From Brachionus rotundiformis (lineage: Eukaryota > Rotifera > Eurotatoria > Ploima > Brachionidae), in the NCBI GenBank assembly GCA_016802295.1, contig JAESIW010000162.1, forward strand, positions 1,343,346-1,407,345: a stretch of 64,000 nt of DNA, in the 5' to 3' direction. Position 1 is the first letter of the stretch. Each line of letters opens with the position of its first letter. The notes under the pieces are model-generated. The model was not told the origin of the DNA. It did no database searches and saw nothing but the letters and a program-made list of their open reading frames with translations. The position numbers were made by a program, and so were the translations under genes. Shown one piece after another: positions 23,794-35,035 of the stretch.

Positions 23794-24936
23794 ATGATGC
23801 TACATAAACTTTATAGAGTAGAAACTCATGTAATGATACTGAAAATTGGTCAAATAAATACCAAAAATGAGACATTTTATGCAGAGTTTTTCATCGAAAC
23901 AAAATGGACTGACCGAGTCGAGTCGATAGACTCGGCAAAAAGTTTCAAATATGACCCTTTGAAGCATTTTAATCCCAATATTGTGCTAAACAACTGTCTG
24001 GGCGAGCCATACCAAGACATATCTTACAATAGCAAAGTGCTAGAGAGCAAAAGAACCACAAGACTTATGGAAATAGTCGAGAGACGCAAAGTGCAGGGAA
24101 AATTTTGGCAAAAATTTGATTTCAAAAAGTTTCCACTTGATGTCCAGACATTGACATTGGACATTTCCTCATCGAATCCATCATCTAAGATTCAATTTAT
24201 TGAATCGAAGAATAAGTTCAATTTTTTGAGCCCTAATGCCTTTATGGACACACAAGAATGGCAAATATACAACCACATACAAACAAACAGCTCGATTAAG
24301 AAAAGCGAGTTCTCCTCGGATGAATATTCCGCATTTTCAATTCAAATAAATGTTTGCCGAATGCCATCCTATTATCTTTACAATGCTTTTTTTCTTGTTT
24401 TCATGATTACTTCAACACTTTTTACCAAATTTGCTGGAGGCTGTCACTTAATCGATTTAAGGCTTTTAACTGATACAACTGTGGTCTTTACCCTAATTAC
24501 TTTTAAATGGGTTGTGTCCGAAGATATTCCTCAAATCTCATACCTGACATCCTTAGATAAATACATATTATTCTCAATTATATTCACAGTTGGTCAGTGT
24601 ATTTATGACAGTATAATTGCCTCCAACACATTGCCTCTGTGCGCTCATCCATTCAGGACCTACGACATATATGCCCTTATTGGATCAGGCTCGTTGTTTA
24701 TTCTGGTTAATTTCATTCTTATTATTTGGATAGCAGTAATTGCTTTGAGAAATAGATATGATAAATACAAGCACACCAAAGAATCAAGTGACATTAACAC
24801 CAAGCGTTTGTACCAGATATACAACCAGGATATTCCGACTATCAATACCGATATTAGGGATTCTGAGGACTCAATGAGCGAGGATTCCAAAAGTTCCGAC
24901 ACTAGTTCTATTCAGTCTCAAACATTTACACTTTAG
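23794..24936 (+). CDS. Pentameric ligand-gated ion channel subunit, copy 2 (Cys-less)
   Basis: Tandem paralogue of the gene at 20955. The extracellular domain and M1 are virtually identical at DNA level (I count two differences in 620 bp, 23812-24431). From 24432 to 24522 the sequence is unrelated in detail though equal in length, so M2 reads RLLTDTTVVFTLITFKWVVS instead. From 24523 to 24835 (after M2 through M3 and M4) identity resumes with about eight differences. The C-terminal tail is again different, rich in Asp and Ser (EDSMSEDSKSSDTSS). The frame begins MMLHKLYRVETHV with no signal peptide, as in copy 1. 380 residues. Likely co-expressed or alternative pore variant of the same receptor; that is inference. 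Confidence 0.88.
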   Translation: MMLHKLYRVETHVMILKIGQINTKNETFYAEFFIETKWTDRVESIDSAKSFKYDPLKHFNPNIVLNNCLGEPYQDISYNSKVLESKRTTRLMEIVERRKVQGKFWQKFDFKKFPLDVQTLTLDISSSNPSSKIQFIESKNKFNFLSPNAFMDTQEWQIYNHIQTNSSIKKSEFSSDEYSAFSIQINVCRMPSYYLYNAFFLVFMITSTLFTKFAGGCHLIDLRLLTDTTVVFTLITFKWVVSEDIPQISYLTSLDKYILFSIIFTVGQCIYDSIIASNTLPLCAHPFRTYDIYALIGSGSLFILVNFILIIWIAVIALRNRYDKYKHTKESSDINTKRLYQIYNQDIPTINTDIRDSEDSMSEDSKSSDTSSIQSQTFTL

Positions 24937-24991
24937 TTTATTTACTCATATTTTATATTTTATTTTTAAAAATTATATACATATTTATTTT

Positions 24992-27634
24992 TTACCAATA
25001 ACAAATTATGGTTATATTTGATTCAGTGTCTGGAGAGGCAGTAATTATTTTTGTGTCATCAATATTCATAAAATTAATTTTGTTAGGATTTCGATGCAAT
25101 GTATTGAGTAGTTTGCCATTCTTAAATTTTTTTATAAATAAATATTTTAATTTTTTTTTATTTAAACTACCTTGTAATCCCAAATAAGAATTCGTTTAGC
25201 ATCTCCACCTGTTACCAATTTATAATCATCCATAAAGCAAAATCTTACTATTCCCAGGTGACCAGTTAGTTTGTGCAAGAGGTCGCCTTGAAAATTCCAA
25301 ATTATTACCACCGAATCAGCTCCAGTTGATGCAATGTAATCGTCATAAAAATCTATTGAATAAACATCTGATGAATGTCCCTTTAGATCAATGCAATTGA
25401 CTTGGTCGATCATAAGACGATCTTTAGACTTGGGTCCTGTTAAAATTGAGTATGTCCATATCTTTAGAGTCGAATCTGCGCTTCCGGAAATTAGGCACGA
25501 ATAGTCTTTGACTTTTAGGCAGTTTATTACTTTAAAATAATTTATTATTTAATTTTTTAATTTGTAAAGAAAGGTACCTTCTTGATGGCCAGCTAATTCG
25601 GCCAGTTTAGTTCCGTGGTTCAAATCCCAAATAGTTATCAAATTATCCCATCCTCCAGTTACCAAAATATCTCTATAGCAACTTAAACACTGGTAAAAAC
25701 TATATTTTCTGTTATAAGATAAGATCACCAATAACTAACTTCAATGTCATCTGAATGACCTCTTAAAATTGATAATAATTTTCCATTATTAAGACACCAT
25801 ATTCGAATTGAACTTAAATTTAAATTTAATTTAAAATGTATTTATTTATAATATCGAATTTTTTTGACTTTGCTGAGAGATAATCAAAATAATATTTTGA
25901 ATTTTATAAAGAAAAATTTTTTAACTGAATGGAAAAAATGGTTCATAGAAATTATTGGATCAGGAATACCAATAAGTATCAATTGTATACAGAGAAACAC
26001 ATACAGACCATACTTTGATCTTGCATGGAATACCACAGAAGATTGTTACCCTAATAAAACTCTTCTATGAGATTCTGGGAAAAGGAGAAACTAAAAGCTA
26101 AAAAGTATTGGTTTGAACAACGCTGGACCAACCGGGCTAGAAATAAATGAGGCCAAAACGAAAGTCATGAGCAAAAACACCAAATTGAATGCTCCAAACA
26201 CCATGGATGGTACATACATTGAGTGTGTGAGTGAATTCACTTACTTAAGAGTCATAATTGAATTAATGAGAACGCATTAAAGCATTAAGAAAAGATTTGC
26301 AAAAGCAAAGCCAGACCCAAACCATAATGGAAATAAAAGTTCTACAGCAAGGAAACAAAAATCAAGATACATCTACGGAAGTTAATGCTAGATAGTGTCT
26401 TAGTTGGATAGAAAAAGCCTGAACAACTTCAACACTGGGAGCTTGAGAAGGATTCTTGAGGTACTTGTGGTAGATTGCCTTAAAAATTTTCCAATGATGA
26501 GCTATACAGAAGATCGAAGTGAGAACCACTGGGCCAATGTATCAAGAATAAAAGACTGCGAGGATATGAACTTAGAATGAAAATATATGTCAATTCGATT
26601 TTAGTTTGCCAATAAGTCAGATTTTAATTCTCATCATCTTTTATAAAAGATAAGATTTTGAGCATTTTCTTAAAACAAGGTGTTAATTATTTTCAGTAAC
26701 TAACTTATGTCTACAATGAGATTAAACTTCTACCATAAATTTTTAACCATTTTACCTGTCAGAATAAACAGCAATTACTTTTTGACCAGATATTAACAAC
26801 TTATCAACTCCAATTTCAGAATTAGTATTATAGCTCAAAATCAGCTGAAGATCTCCATTAATCAAATCAAATATTTTTATATTTCCATCGTCTCCTCCTA
26901 TAATGACATATTCTTCCTAAAATTTTATTTCGATTAAAATTAATTAAAACAAAGATAAATTCACAATTACATAAATTTTTAAACAATTGACGGAGTTTGT
27001 TTTTGATTTGAAGCAATTTAAAAGCTCCATGTCATGAATTGACCATACTTTAATCAAATTGTCATCACTACTTCCACTGACAATAACTCTACCTAAACTC
27101 TTAAGATTATTTAATCAATTTTATTATCTAACTTTACGCAAAATTAAAATTTAAAAAGCGTAAAGTATTCAAATTTTGCCTACGATTTGAGTCAAAAGCT
27201 GAAATTTTTCCTTTATGGGCCTTAATGACCGGTGCGACAAAATAGATTCCCATTCTCCAATTTTTAATCAAATGTCGCGATCTGTCAAAAATTTGACGCC
27301 ATTTGCACTGGGGTTCCAAAATTGTACCAAATTCTAAAGTAGAAAAGTTTAAAAGAAGCCTTCATTGATGGACGGGGTAACCTCTTGGAGAAAAAACTGG
27401 AGAAGTTGTGGTTGTTTTCGAAGGAATAGATGGATGAGACTCAGTGTCCAGAAGAACGTCATATTTAAGAAAACCATTTAGTTCACAAAGTTTGTACCAT
27501 AATTTGTTCTGATTGGATAGACTACGCCAATTAGAACAACATGCGCCAAAATATGCCAAAGACTTGGCGTCAAGGTTGAGCAAAATTTTCTCTGTGATTA
27601 GCTCCGATTTGGCTAAAAGCTCATTAATTTCCAT
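24992..27634 (-). CDS. F-box and WD40 repeat protein (SCF substrate receptor type)
   Basis: Predicted substrate-recognition subunit of an SCF ubiquitin ligase. Starts at ATG 27634. The first exon (27362-27634) carries an F-box (LITEKILLNLDAKSLAYF then CCSNWRSLSNQNKLWYKLC). The next exon (about 27165-27330) has KWRQIFDRSRHLIKNWRMG, the WR linker before the propeller in FBXW proteins, and the first blade starts at APVIKAHKGKISAFD. Further blades: SGSSDDNLIKVWS, GGDDGNIKIFDL, then after a 943-bp intron (25813-26755) IRIWCLNNGK...RGHSDDIE, TGGWDNLITIWDLNHG, SGSADSTLKIWTYS, STGADSVVIIWNFQ and TGGDAKRILIWDYK, and a short closing exon ending TIICYW. About seven to eight blades. Closest in layout to FBXW7/FBXW2, but I cannot assign the orthologue. 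The large intron holds a LINE relic on the opposite strand. Confidence 0.88.
25864..26600 (+). mobile_element. Degenerate LINE fragment in an intron
   Basis: Plus-strand remnants of a non-LTR retrotransposon reverse-transcriptase C-terminal region lie inside an intron of the minus-strand F-box/WD40 gene. Readable pieces are GLEINEAKTKVMSKN and ECVSEFTYLRVII (about 26130-26270), then NNFNTGSLRRILEV (26420-26470) and, after frameshifts, the usual end region of such polymerases near 26520-26570. Several stops and frameshifts make it non-functional. The upstream open stretch 25864-26070 (including NTYRPYFDLAWNTTEDCYPN) probably belongs to the same or another inserted element; I do not recognise it. 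Confidence 0.7.
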
Positions 27635-27764
27635 TTTATGCTATTTTTAAAATTTTTAAGCCTATTCGGTTCAAAATTTATAAACTTAATACTAACTATG
27701 GAAACCAAAAATAAGAGTCTTTAGATTTTTATTAATTTATTTCAAATAATTTTTAACTTTTTTT

Positions 27765-29087
27765 CTAGAAATGTGCTCCATTGTATTTGGCCGCGCGATG
27801 TACAAGCTTTTTCAAGCCTGTATAATAATGTTCATCTGAGTCTATTGTTTTCCACTCATAATTATCATTTTCTTTAAATAATTAAATAAGTTTTTCATTT
27901 TTAAACCAAGTCTTAAAAGCTCACTATTAAATTGTAGATTGTCTAAAAGTTCATTTTCATCATGAAAATTAAAACATTGGGTTTCTATCCATGCATTGTC
28001 TTGAAAAAAAGACCAAATTTAATTAAAAATTGCCTAATAATGATCACTGATTTACCAGTGTTTCTTTTATCATCTAAATAGCCTTGGTAAATATTTTTAG
28101 CGCTTAAGAGAATTTTTTCAATGGTGTCATCTTTAATATTGGGAAAAATTTTCCCAAGTTTTCTAGCACAAACATCATACATTCGATCAGTGCCGAATGT
28201 ATATGAGCTCTTAAACGAAAAGACTTAATAAATTAGATATTATAAATATTTTTAATACATTTGGCAAAAAATATCCTTCAGCACCATATGAATTTATTGC
28301 TTTTGCATCAGTGCATTTAAAAACTATAGTTTCTAGCACTGGCCTCATATCTTTGGTATGCAAACAAGCACAATATTTGGCATTTTTTTTCCATCTTTTT
28401 CAATTATATAAAAAAAAACTCAAAAGTTTTTATGTCTTTTACCTTGTTATGACCAAATGTACCAAATGATTGACTCCCCATTTTTCTACGAAAAGGAAAA
28501 TAAAAAATTGCATTCGCCATTACTTATTTACCAAGAACTCCTCGTCCTCTCAAGCCTGTCGGACCACATGGATTAAATATGTGTTTGAATCCTTCCTTGG
28601 TATGCATGCAAACAATATTGGTGTAGAAGCTTCTTCTAGACATGTCCTCAAATGATACTTTGTAGCTAATAATTTTTAAAAACTAGTAATTTAAGCAGCT
28701 AGTTAAATTACCATTCAGGAGTGTCCGAATTGGGACCAATTGGTGAATCAAAATAAGGAGTGTTATCGATATAGTCTTGTTGGTAAAAAATGGCTAATTT
28801 GTTTTCGCAAAACCATTTTTTTGGAAGATCTTTGGTTAGTCTTTTTTTCTATAGAAAATTCAACAGCCTTAATTTTAATTAAAATTTAATAAAAATTAAA
28901 AAGTACAGATAATAAATCATCTTCTAGGTCAAAATTTAAGCTTGATGGCTTGGGTGGCTCAGGTTTGATGAAAAAAATATAATCCGCTTATAATAAAAAT
29001 TATACAATTTTATTAAAAAATATTCCAAAGGGACAAACTTGTCTTTAGTTTGCTATAATCTGAAGGAAAATAATACAAAGCATCCAT
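27765..29087 (-). CDS. NUDT9-like protein A, Nudix box lost
   Basis: Divergent relative of ADP-ribose pyrophosphatase NUDT9. Begins ATG at 29087 (MDALYYFPSDYSKLKT). Exons then give an N-terminal domain, the family signature GLRGRGVL followed by EKWGVNHLVHLVIT (intact copies: GRGLLGKWGPNHAADPIVT), and RWKKNAKYCACLHTKDMRPV. Where intact NUDT9 has GMCDPGEKISQTLKREFMEE, this protein has TDRMYDVCARKLGKIFPN, so the catalytic glycine, Arg and Glu residues are gone. Downstream the conserved IYQGYLDDKRNTG, DNAWIET and a C-terminal end LVHRAAKYNGAHF remain. All exons stay open and splice signals look good, so it is probably expressed rather than a pseudogene. It lies head-to-head with gene B, 236 bp apart. 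A non-catalytic ADP-ribose binding role is possible but inferred. Confidence 0.75.
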
Positions 29088-29323
29088 AATTTAGGAAATT
29101 TTTAATTATTTTATTTCTTGGAAGAATAAATTTTTAAAAAATATATTTATTTTTTAACTATGGTTTCTTTTTAAATTGTATCTAATTGACTCTTAGATTC
29201 AGAATTTTAGACAAAATTTGATTGTAAAAAGGTTCTTAATAAACTAAAATCAACCAATATATAATATAGAAATAGATAACAAAACTTGTAATATAATTAA
29301 CTGATATTTTGAATTATTTACTT
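29088..29323. promoter_or_regulatory. Shared bidirectional promoter interval of NUDT9-like A and B
   Basis: The start codons of the two divergent NUDT9-like genes are only 236 bp apart and point away from each other, so control elements for both must fit here. No specific motif is visible in the AT-rich sequence. Confidence 0.4.
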
Positions 29324-30602
29324 ATGAAAAGTACTGAATCAACTTCATCAAGTGACTATCAAAGTGAGTCGAAATTTATTTTGTAATTAATTAATTTTAT
29401 TCATTTAATTAAACAAACCGCCTCTCAGAAACTCCAGACCGTCATTTCAAATGTTGTTCGTCAGCTTGCAATTATCCTATCTTTTATCCGTCAAAGGAAA
29501 AAAAGATACAAGTTAATAACCAATAAACATTTATTAAAAACTATTTAATTTAATTTTAGAGACCTATTTTGGTAAAATTTATGAAACCAACTGATGAAAT
29601 CTGCTCGTATTTAAAATCAGAGTGTGTTTTGAATATTGATAAAATTTTGCCTGTTCAAAACATAGTCAATAAACCATTTGGAGACCCACTCGATGTGTAA
29701 TAACTAATTTTTATTTTATTTTAAAAACAATTTTCTATTAGTTCCGATATTGATTTTGATGAACCACAAAGATTAAGCTTTCACCAGAGATTTTTTTTTA
29801 AATATGGAAAGAAAGACATGCGTTATCCATTTAATCCAGTAGGAATAACTGGCATTCATGGCAAAGGCATTCTAGGTTAGTTAAGCCAAAATTAAAGGAA
29901 AATCCTAAAATGGAATGAATTTTTTTAGGCTATTGGGGCGCTAACCATAAAATAGAGTTGCTGATTACAAGACCCAATTTTGGCTCGGGTAATAAAAATT
30001 ATGAAATAATTCTAATGAAAAATGTTGACGGATCTAATTATCTTCTTCCTGGAGTAAATTTAAATTTAATTTAAATGGTATTTTTTTTATCAAAAATTTT
30101 CAGCTATTTACTGAGCATAGCAGTGAATTAAGTGAGTCTATAATTGAGGAGTTTGCCAAAGAAATTTGCCAAAAGTCTCCCATGCAGCAAAACCTAAGCC
30201 AGATTTTGAGAAAAAAACCTGATTGCGTAAAAATTTATTAAATATAATTGTTTAACAATTATCTTATTTTTATATTTGTTCAGATTTATCAAGGTTACAT
30301 TGACGACCCTCGCAATACAGGTAAAAATTTCAAAACAAGAAAATATATTGAACAAATTTTATTAAAAGACAATGCCTGGATTGAATCTAGCATATTTCAT
30401 GTCAATCTTGACCAGTCGTTTAGTGAATTAACACTACAAAATAGTAAGTTGATAAAAAAATAAATAAAATTTTATAATTGTCGTGCCAGATACAAACTTT
30501 AGATGGCAATCACTTTCAGAAAGTCAAAATTTGTACTCGGACTATAATGCTATATTCAGATTAGTGGCTCAAAAATTAGAATTAAAGGATAAATCATTTT
30601 AA
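29324..30602 (+). CDS. NUDT9-like protein B, Nudix box degenerate
   Basis: Second divergent NUDT9 relative, ATG at 29324 (MKSTESTSSSDYQ). Successive small exons give TPDRHFKCCSSACNYPIFYP (compare CRSTDPYKLISYQ in intact copies), RPILVKFMKPTDEICSYL, a segment ending NPVGITGIHGKGILG, then YWGANHKIELLITRP. At the Nudix box position it reads ELSESIIEEFAKEICQKS: the helix is recognisable but the catalytic Arg-Glu pair and the paired glutamates are not in register (EEFAKE against REFMEE). Further on IYQGYIDDPRNTG, DNAWIES and a C-terminal end LVAQKLELKDKSF follow. Open throughout, with introns of 45-70 bp. Likely an inactive hydrolase; sequence is too diverged to be a recent copy of the intact genes. 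Confidence 0.75.
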
Positions 30603-31780
30603 AATAATTTTTTATCTTGCTAAACCGACATAAAAGCAGATCATTTTATAAATATTTTTTAAATATTTTTAGTTTATAGTCTAATAATTCATTAATTTGA
30701 CAGACTTAATTTAAAAGATCAGAAAATTTTTTACAAAATAAAAGTTTGTTTCCAAGGAAAATTGATTAGATTTTTTTTTTCTAAATTTACCAATTTAATT
30801 TGTCTTCTAATAAAATTATTAATTCATTTCAATTTTACTATTTTCCATTGATTTAGCAAAAATTATTTAAATCAAAAAATAACTATCAATTTTATTTAAT
30901 TTAGTTTATTTGATATTTTTTTACGAATCTAAATTTGAGTCATCTAGTTTAATTTAAATTAATTTAATTGTAAATCTGATATAAACTTTGAATTTCTTGA
31001 AAAAAATTGTTCCTTTAAATGGCAATTTGTTGATTTATCTAAGAAATTTAATCTTGATAAACAATCTCAACCGGCTGTCACATTAGAATTTTAATTTAAA
31101 GTGCTATTTAAGTAGGAATCAATATCTTTATTTAACAAATAAGTCCGTCAGTATTTGTCTACTAATGCCATTTAGGAATAATCTAAAAAGTTTTCTATAA
31201 TAAACTCTGTCAACCAAAGCCAGGTGCTGGATCTAATTAATTTTATATATCTTTATATTTGATTATTTTTTGTCGTATTTTCCCTAAACAATACGCAAGA
31301 ATAAAAAATTGAGAATTTTTTTAGTATAATTTTTGTCATGTTTTTTTATCATGCAAATTGATAGAGTTCACTAAAAAGTAGTGTTGTAAAAAGAATAATT
31401 TAAATTGATTTTCGAATAGTTAAATTAATCAATATCTGAATTTTAAAAAGATTTAAAATAAGCTTTGGCTAAGATAATTCAAACATTTATTCAAATTTGA
31501 TTTGAAATTTTTTAAATAAGTAAATAAATTGTAAAATTAAGATAAACTTACAAAAAATATTCTTTTTGGAACAGTGTGAAGTATTTCATTGATTATTTAT
31601 TTTTACAAAGACTAATAAATATTTAAATATTAGTAATGTCAGAGAATTTAGATTAGCATTATTTTTCAAATTTTTAATTAAATATAATTTTCGTTCCAGG
31701 TTTATTTTTTTTAAATTTAAGTCCAAATAAATCGAATAAATTGCTTAAATTGTCAATTTGATTTACAACATTACTAAAAA
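30603..31780. other. Intergenic, nothing recognised
   Basis: About 1.2 kb of very AT-rich sequence between gene B and the transposon-rich region. Confidence 0.4.
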
Positions 31781-31784
31781 GGTA

Positions 31785-32110
31785 AAAGTCTGGCACTCAC
31801 AAAGCGAATCCTCTGACAGAACAGTCTGAGCTTCGTAGAGGAATAAAAAGATCTAGTTGTCCCTCTTTCTCATAACCTGAAATTCTCGAAACATATAAAA
31901 ATCCTGACCAACAAAGCAATTGCAGTTGTAGAGAGCGTTCAGGTAATGGACAATCTAAATTTTAAGACACCAATTTGTGCATATGTAAGACTTGGAACCT
32001 GGATCATAGGTAGAGTATTGGATCTACCTGCACCCCACGACCTACTACACCATGTACTACACATTTTTCCAATCAGGCCCTGCTAGAGGAATCACAGGGC
32101 ACCTCAGAAG
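31785..32110 (+). mobile_element. Possible retroelement fragment
   Basis: This stretch has markedly higher G+C than its surroundings. The plus strand reads, with stops further on, HNLKFSKHIKILTNKAIAVV and then YVRLGTWIIGRVLDLPA, which faintly resembles the thumb region of a retroelement polymerase. It adjoins the LINE tail on the opposite strand. Identity is uncertain. Confidence 0.35.
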
Positions 32111-32115
32111 AATAT

Positions 32116-32450
32116 CTAGTCAAGCATCATCCAACTGCTAAATGATAACCAACTTTTGCCAAATTGTGAAAAGATAAGATCGTCATTAGGTGAGCTGTAG
32201 CAGCCGTTTCCATTAAATTTGTCTAAAGACTCTTTGAAACAAGCAGTTGATTTAGTTTTAACCACATCTTCTGGCAATCTATTCCAATATGGAACAATCC
32301 TGTTTGAGAAAAAAACATATTTCTTAGAGTCACAGGTATTTTTGTCGCCCTCTCTTGTACCTTCTCTAACGCATGAACATCTTTTTTTATATTTGGATTC
32401 CAAACCTCCACTGTACAGATCGAATTTTAATACAAAATATATTACTTAAC
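32116..32450 (-). mobile_element. LINE (non-LTR) polymerase C-terminal relic
   Basis: Two overlapping minus-strand frames carry hallmarks of the C-terminal end of CR1/Jockey-like polymerase proteins: VWNPNIKKDVHALEKVQERA in one, and FFSNRIVPYWNRLPEDVVKT followed by FKESLDKF in the other. The frame change between them and the missing segment that normally lies between show the copy is dead and internally deleted. Confidence 0.8.
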
Positions 32451-32451
32451 G

Positions 32452-32980
32452 GGTGTTTAAAAAATCTCGGTGCTTTTTTTTAAATTGAAAAAAAAAATAA
32501 GTTGCGGTAGACCGATCTCCATAAAATTTTACACAGGGGTGCTTTGGGCTATATAGTATAAAAATACATGGTCAGCTTTTCAGTTAAAGCCTTCCTGAAA
32601 TAGGCAGTCATATAACCTTGAACTTCCTCAAATCCTCAAAATGTCCTCTAGTCTTTCGATTTTCAAAATGTATTTTTAAATATTGTAGAATAGAAAATTC
32701 AATGAGGATTACAACGATATATAGATTATGTCTGTACGATGTTCTGTTCAAAAGTTATGGTCAAAAAGCTCTTAATATTACCTTAATTTCCTGGGGGTGA
32801 AAAAAAGGGTAATTTCACTTTATTAGCAATAACTTTTGAACGCAATAAGCTATCCTTTTAAAATTTCAAACTTAAGTAAAAATGAAACTAAGTAATAAAA
32901 TAAAATTTAAATCAAGTTCATCTATATATCTCTTCCCCTTTTAGACCTATTTTTGTCCAAAATGTTCGTGGTATAATTTA
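32452..32980. other. Transposon-like sequence beside the inverted-repeat element
   Basis: Begins near 32451 with TTAACGGGTGTTTAAAAA, which resembles a transposon end, and contains phrases such as TAACTTTTGAACGCAATAAG typical of non-coding transposon DNA. No matching inverted end was located, so this is tentative. Confidence 0.3.
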
Positions 32981-33590
32981 AACTAGAAAAAATTAAAGAA
33001 TAAAGTTTATGGTCCAATTTATATGTGGTCAATTGAAAGTTAAAAGAAAAAGCTTTAAAATTATATATAATATTAAGTTATGGCACTTTTGGTTTTTTAA
33101 TAGATTTTATTTGAAAAATTTTATTTCTTTACTTTTTTCTATTTCAAGCAGTAAGTCCCTTTAAAGAAGAATAATATTATTTTTTATTAATGTGAACAAA
33201 GAGTTGAAGCAATATTGCAATATAAACATAGAAAGACAATCTTTGTGTAAAATTTATGAGAGTAAACAAGTATATCAGTCGCCCAGAATTTATTGAAGAA
33301 ATAAAATCTGGGATTGAAAAAGTTCCAATAGAAGAAATTGAAAGCGCTTATAATTCCTTTACAAAACCTTCCTTCCTTTTCAACGGGTTAGGCAAGTCGA
33401 AATTTCGAAAGGGACTTACTGCTTGAAATAGAAAAAAGTAAAGAAATAAAATTTTTCAAATAAAATCTATTAAAAAACCAAAAGTGCCATAACTTAATAT
33501 TATATATAATTTTAAAGCTTATTCTTTTAACTTTCAATTGACCATATATAAATTGGACCATAAACTTTATTCTTTAATTTTTTCTAGTTT
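32981..33590. mobile_element. Short DNA transposon with ~183-bp terminal inverted repeats
   Basis: The arm 32981-33163 (starting AACTAGAAAAAATTAAAG) is the near-perfect reverse complement of 33408-33590, with a handful of differences. The 244-bp interior and start of the right arm hold a 56-residue open frame (33256-33426, plus) reading SRPEFIEEIKSGIEKVPIEE and ESAYNSFTK, which looks like the C-terminal end of a Tc1/mariner-type transposase. Most of a transposase is missing, so this is a non-autonomous derivative. I could not fix target-site duplications. Confidence 0.75.
33256..33426 (+). pseudogene. Transposase C-terminal remnant
   Basis: A 56-codon frame inside the inverted-repeat element. 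The pattern of conserved Glu/Ile residues then NSF resembles the last part of mariner-family transposases. No DDE catalytic residues are included, so it cannot be functional alone. Confidence 0.5.
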
Positions 33591-35035
33591 TTTAGTTTAA
33601 AATTTAATAAAAAAAGTATAACTGGCATTTAAAGGATAATTTAAAGTAGAATGAATGGAATACTGTTTTATGAGATTATTGAATTTCTTTTGCCATCTGA
33701 TCTTGCTTTGATTTATTCGAAAAATATTTTAATTATAGCCTGTTTGATCTCTCTTCAATTATTTCTAATTTTAAGTTTTATGAATCGTATTGATTGAAGT
33801 TTAGATTGGGAAGTATTTGATTAATTTAAAAAATTTATTTTTGATTTTTTTAGATAGATAGGATAAATAGAGAATCAGATTTAGTTGAGGTTTTTATTTT
33901 TCTAATAAAATATGTTTAATGAGACCTAATCTCATTTTTTTTAATTGTTAAGTTAGTTTTGTAATGAATAGTTGAACCAAGAAATACCAAATTCCTTTAG
34001 GTTGTTAAAAAACACTACTATTAAATAGTATCTAGGTTTAAATAAGCAAAATTTTACTTTTTATCATTGTTTATATTTAAACTTATCTTAATAAAATTTT
34101 TTAGACATTACTTCCCAAATAAATTAGACATACTCATTTCCAGACACCTATTTGTGCGTTTAAATTTGTTAACTAATCATTAAATAATTAACTTTACAGT
34201 CACGAACCATGTTAAATAAGTTGGAAATTTTTCTATTTAACATTTGAAAAAAATAACAGTAATAAACAACTAGAAGAAAATGAGTTTAAACTTCTCTTTC
34301 CGAATCCTTCTAGATTAAAAATATTGTGAAAATTTTAATATTTTAGCATTTCTGGTGAAAAAAATGAAGTCGATTGACGTCATTAGCTTTAAATTAAGAA
34401 CGAAATTTTGTTCAAATCAAAATTTAATAATTGATTACATCACTTTTAAAAGGAAAACTAGTAAGCAAAGCAATTCAGTTAAATTTCTAGCTAAGGGGGG
34501 ACGCCTTTAATAAAATTTCATCTTCAAAATCATTATCTTGTCATTTAAATTCTTAGTCATAGTTTATCTAGTTGCCTAGCTACATTAAAGCTATATTTTA
34601 TACTCATAGCTAATACATAATTACCAAATTAATTTTGGACAAATTAGGATATTAATAGTCAACGCTCCAGTCTCACGAAAATTTTACGGAAGCTAATAAA
34701 TTTGGTTGATTTAATTTGGTCAATGGCCATCTTTCCCAAAAATTGTTCCAGTCAAAAAGTTATTAGACAAATTTTTTATTCAAATGGATCAGATTTTTGG
34801 TTTTTTCCAATTTTGAAAAAACTATCATCCTGATAATAACTTAGTATTAGAAATTTAGCTCTATTTACTCTATTAATTAAATTCAAGTTTTTTCCTGAAA
34901 AAAATAAATTTATCGTTTTACTTAATAGAAAAAATCTATAAAACAAATGAAGTTTTTTATGCAATTATTTTAGTTTTTGTTTTGTTAATTAAAAAAAAAG
35001 AGATAAAAGTGAACCGAACAATAAAGTTAACAAAA
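33591..35035. other. Intergenic, nothing recognised
   Basis: About 1.4 kb, AT-rich, between the inverted-repeat element and NUDT9-like gene C. Short minus-strand frame at 34776-34964 is not supported. Confidence 0.4.

Noticed and set aside
25600..25640. tRNA T-arm-like sequence GTGGTTCAAATCCC
   Set aside because: It lies within a coding exon of the F-box/WD40 gene and no cloverleaf can be built around it.
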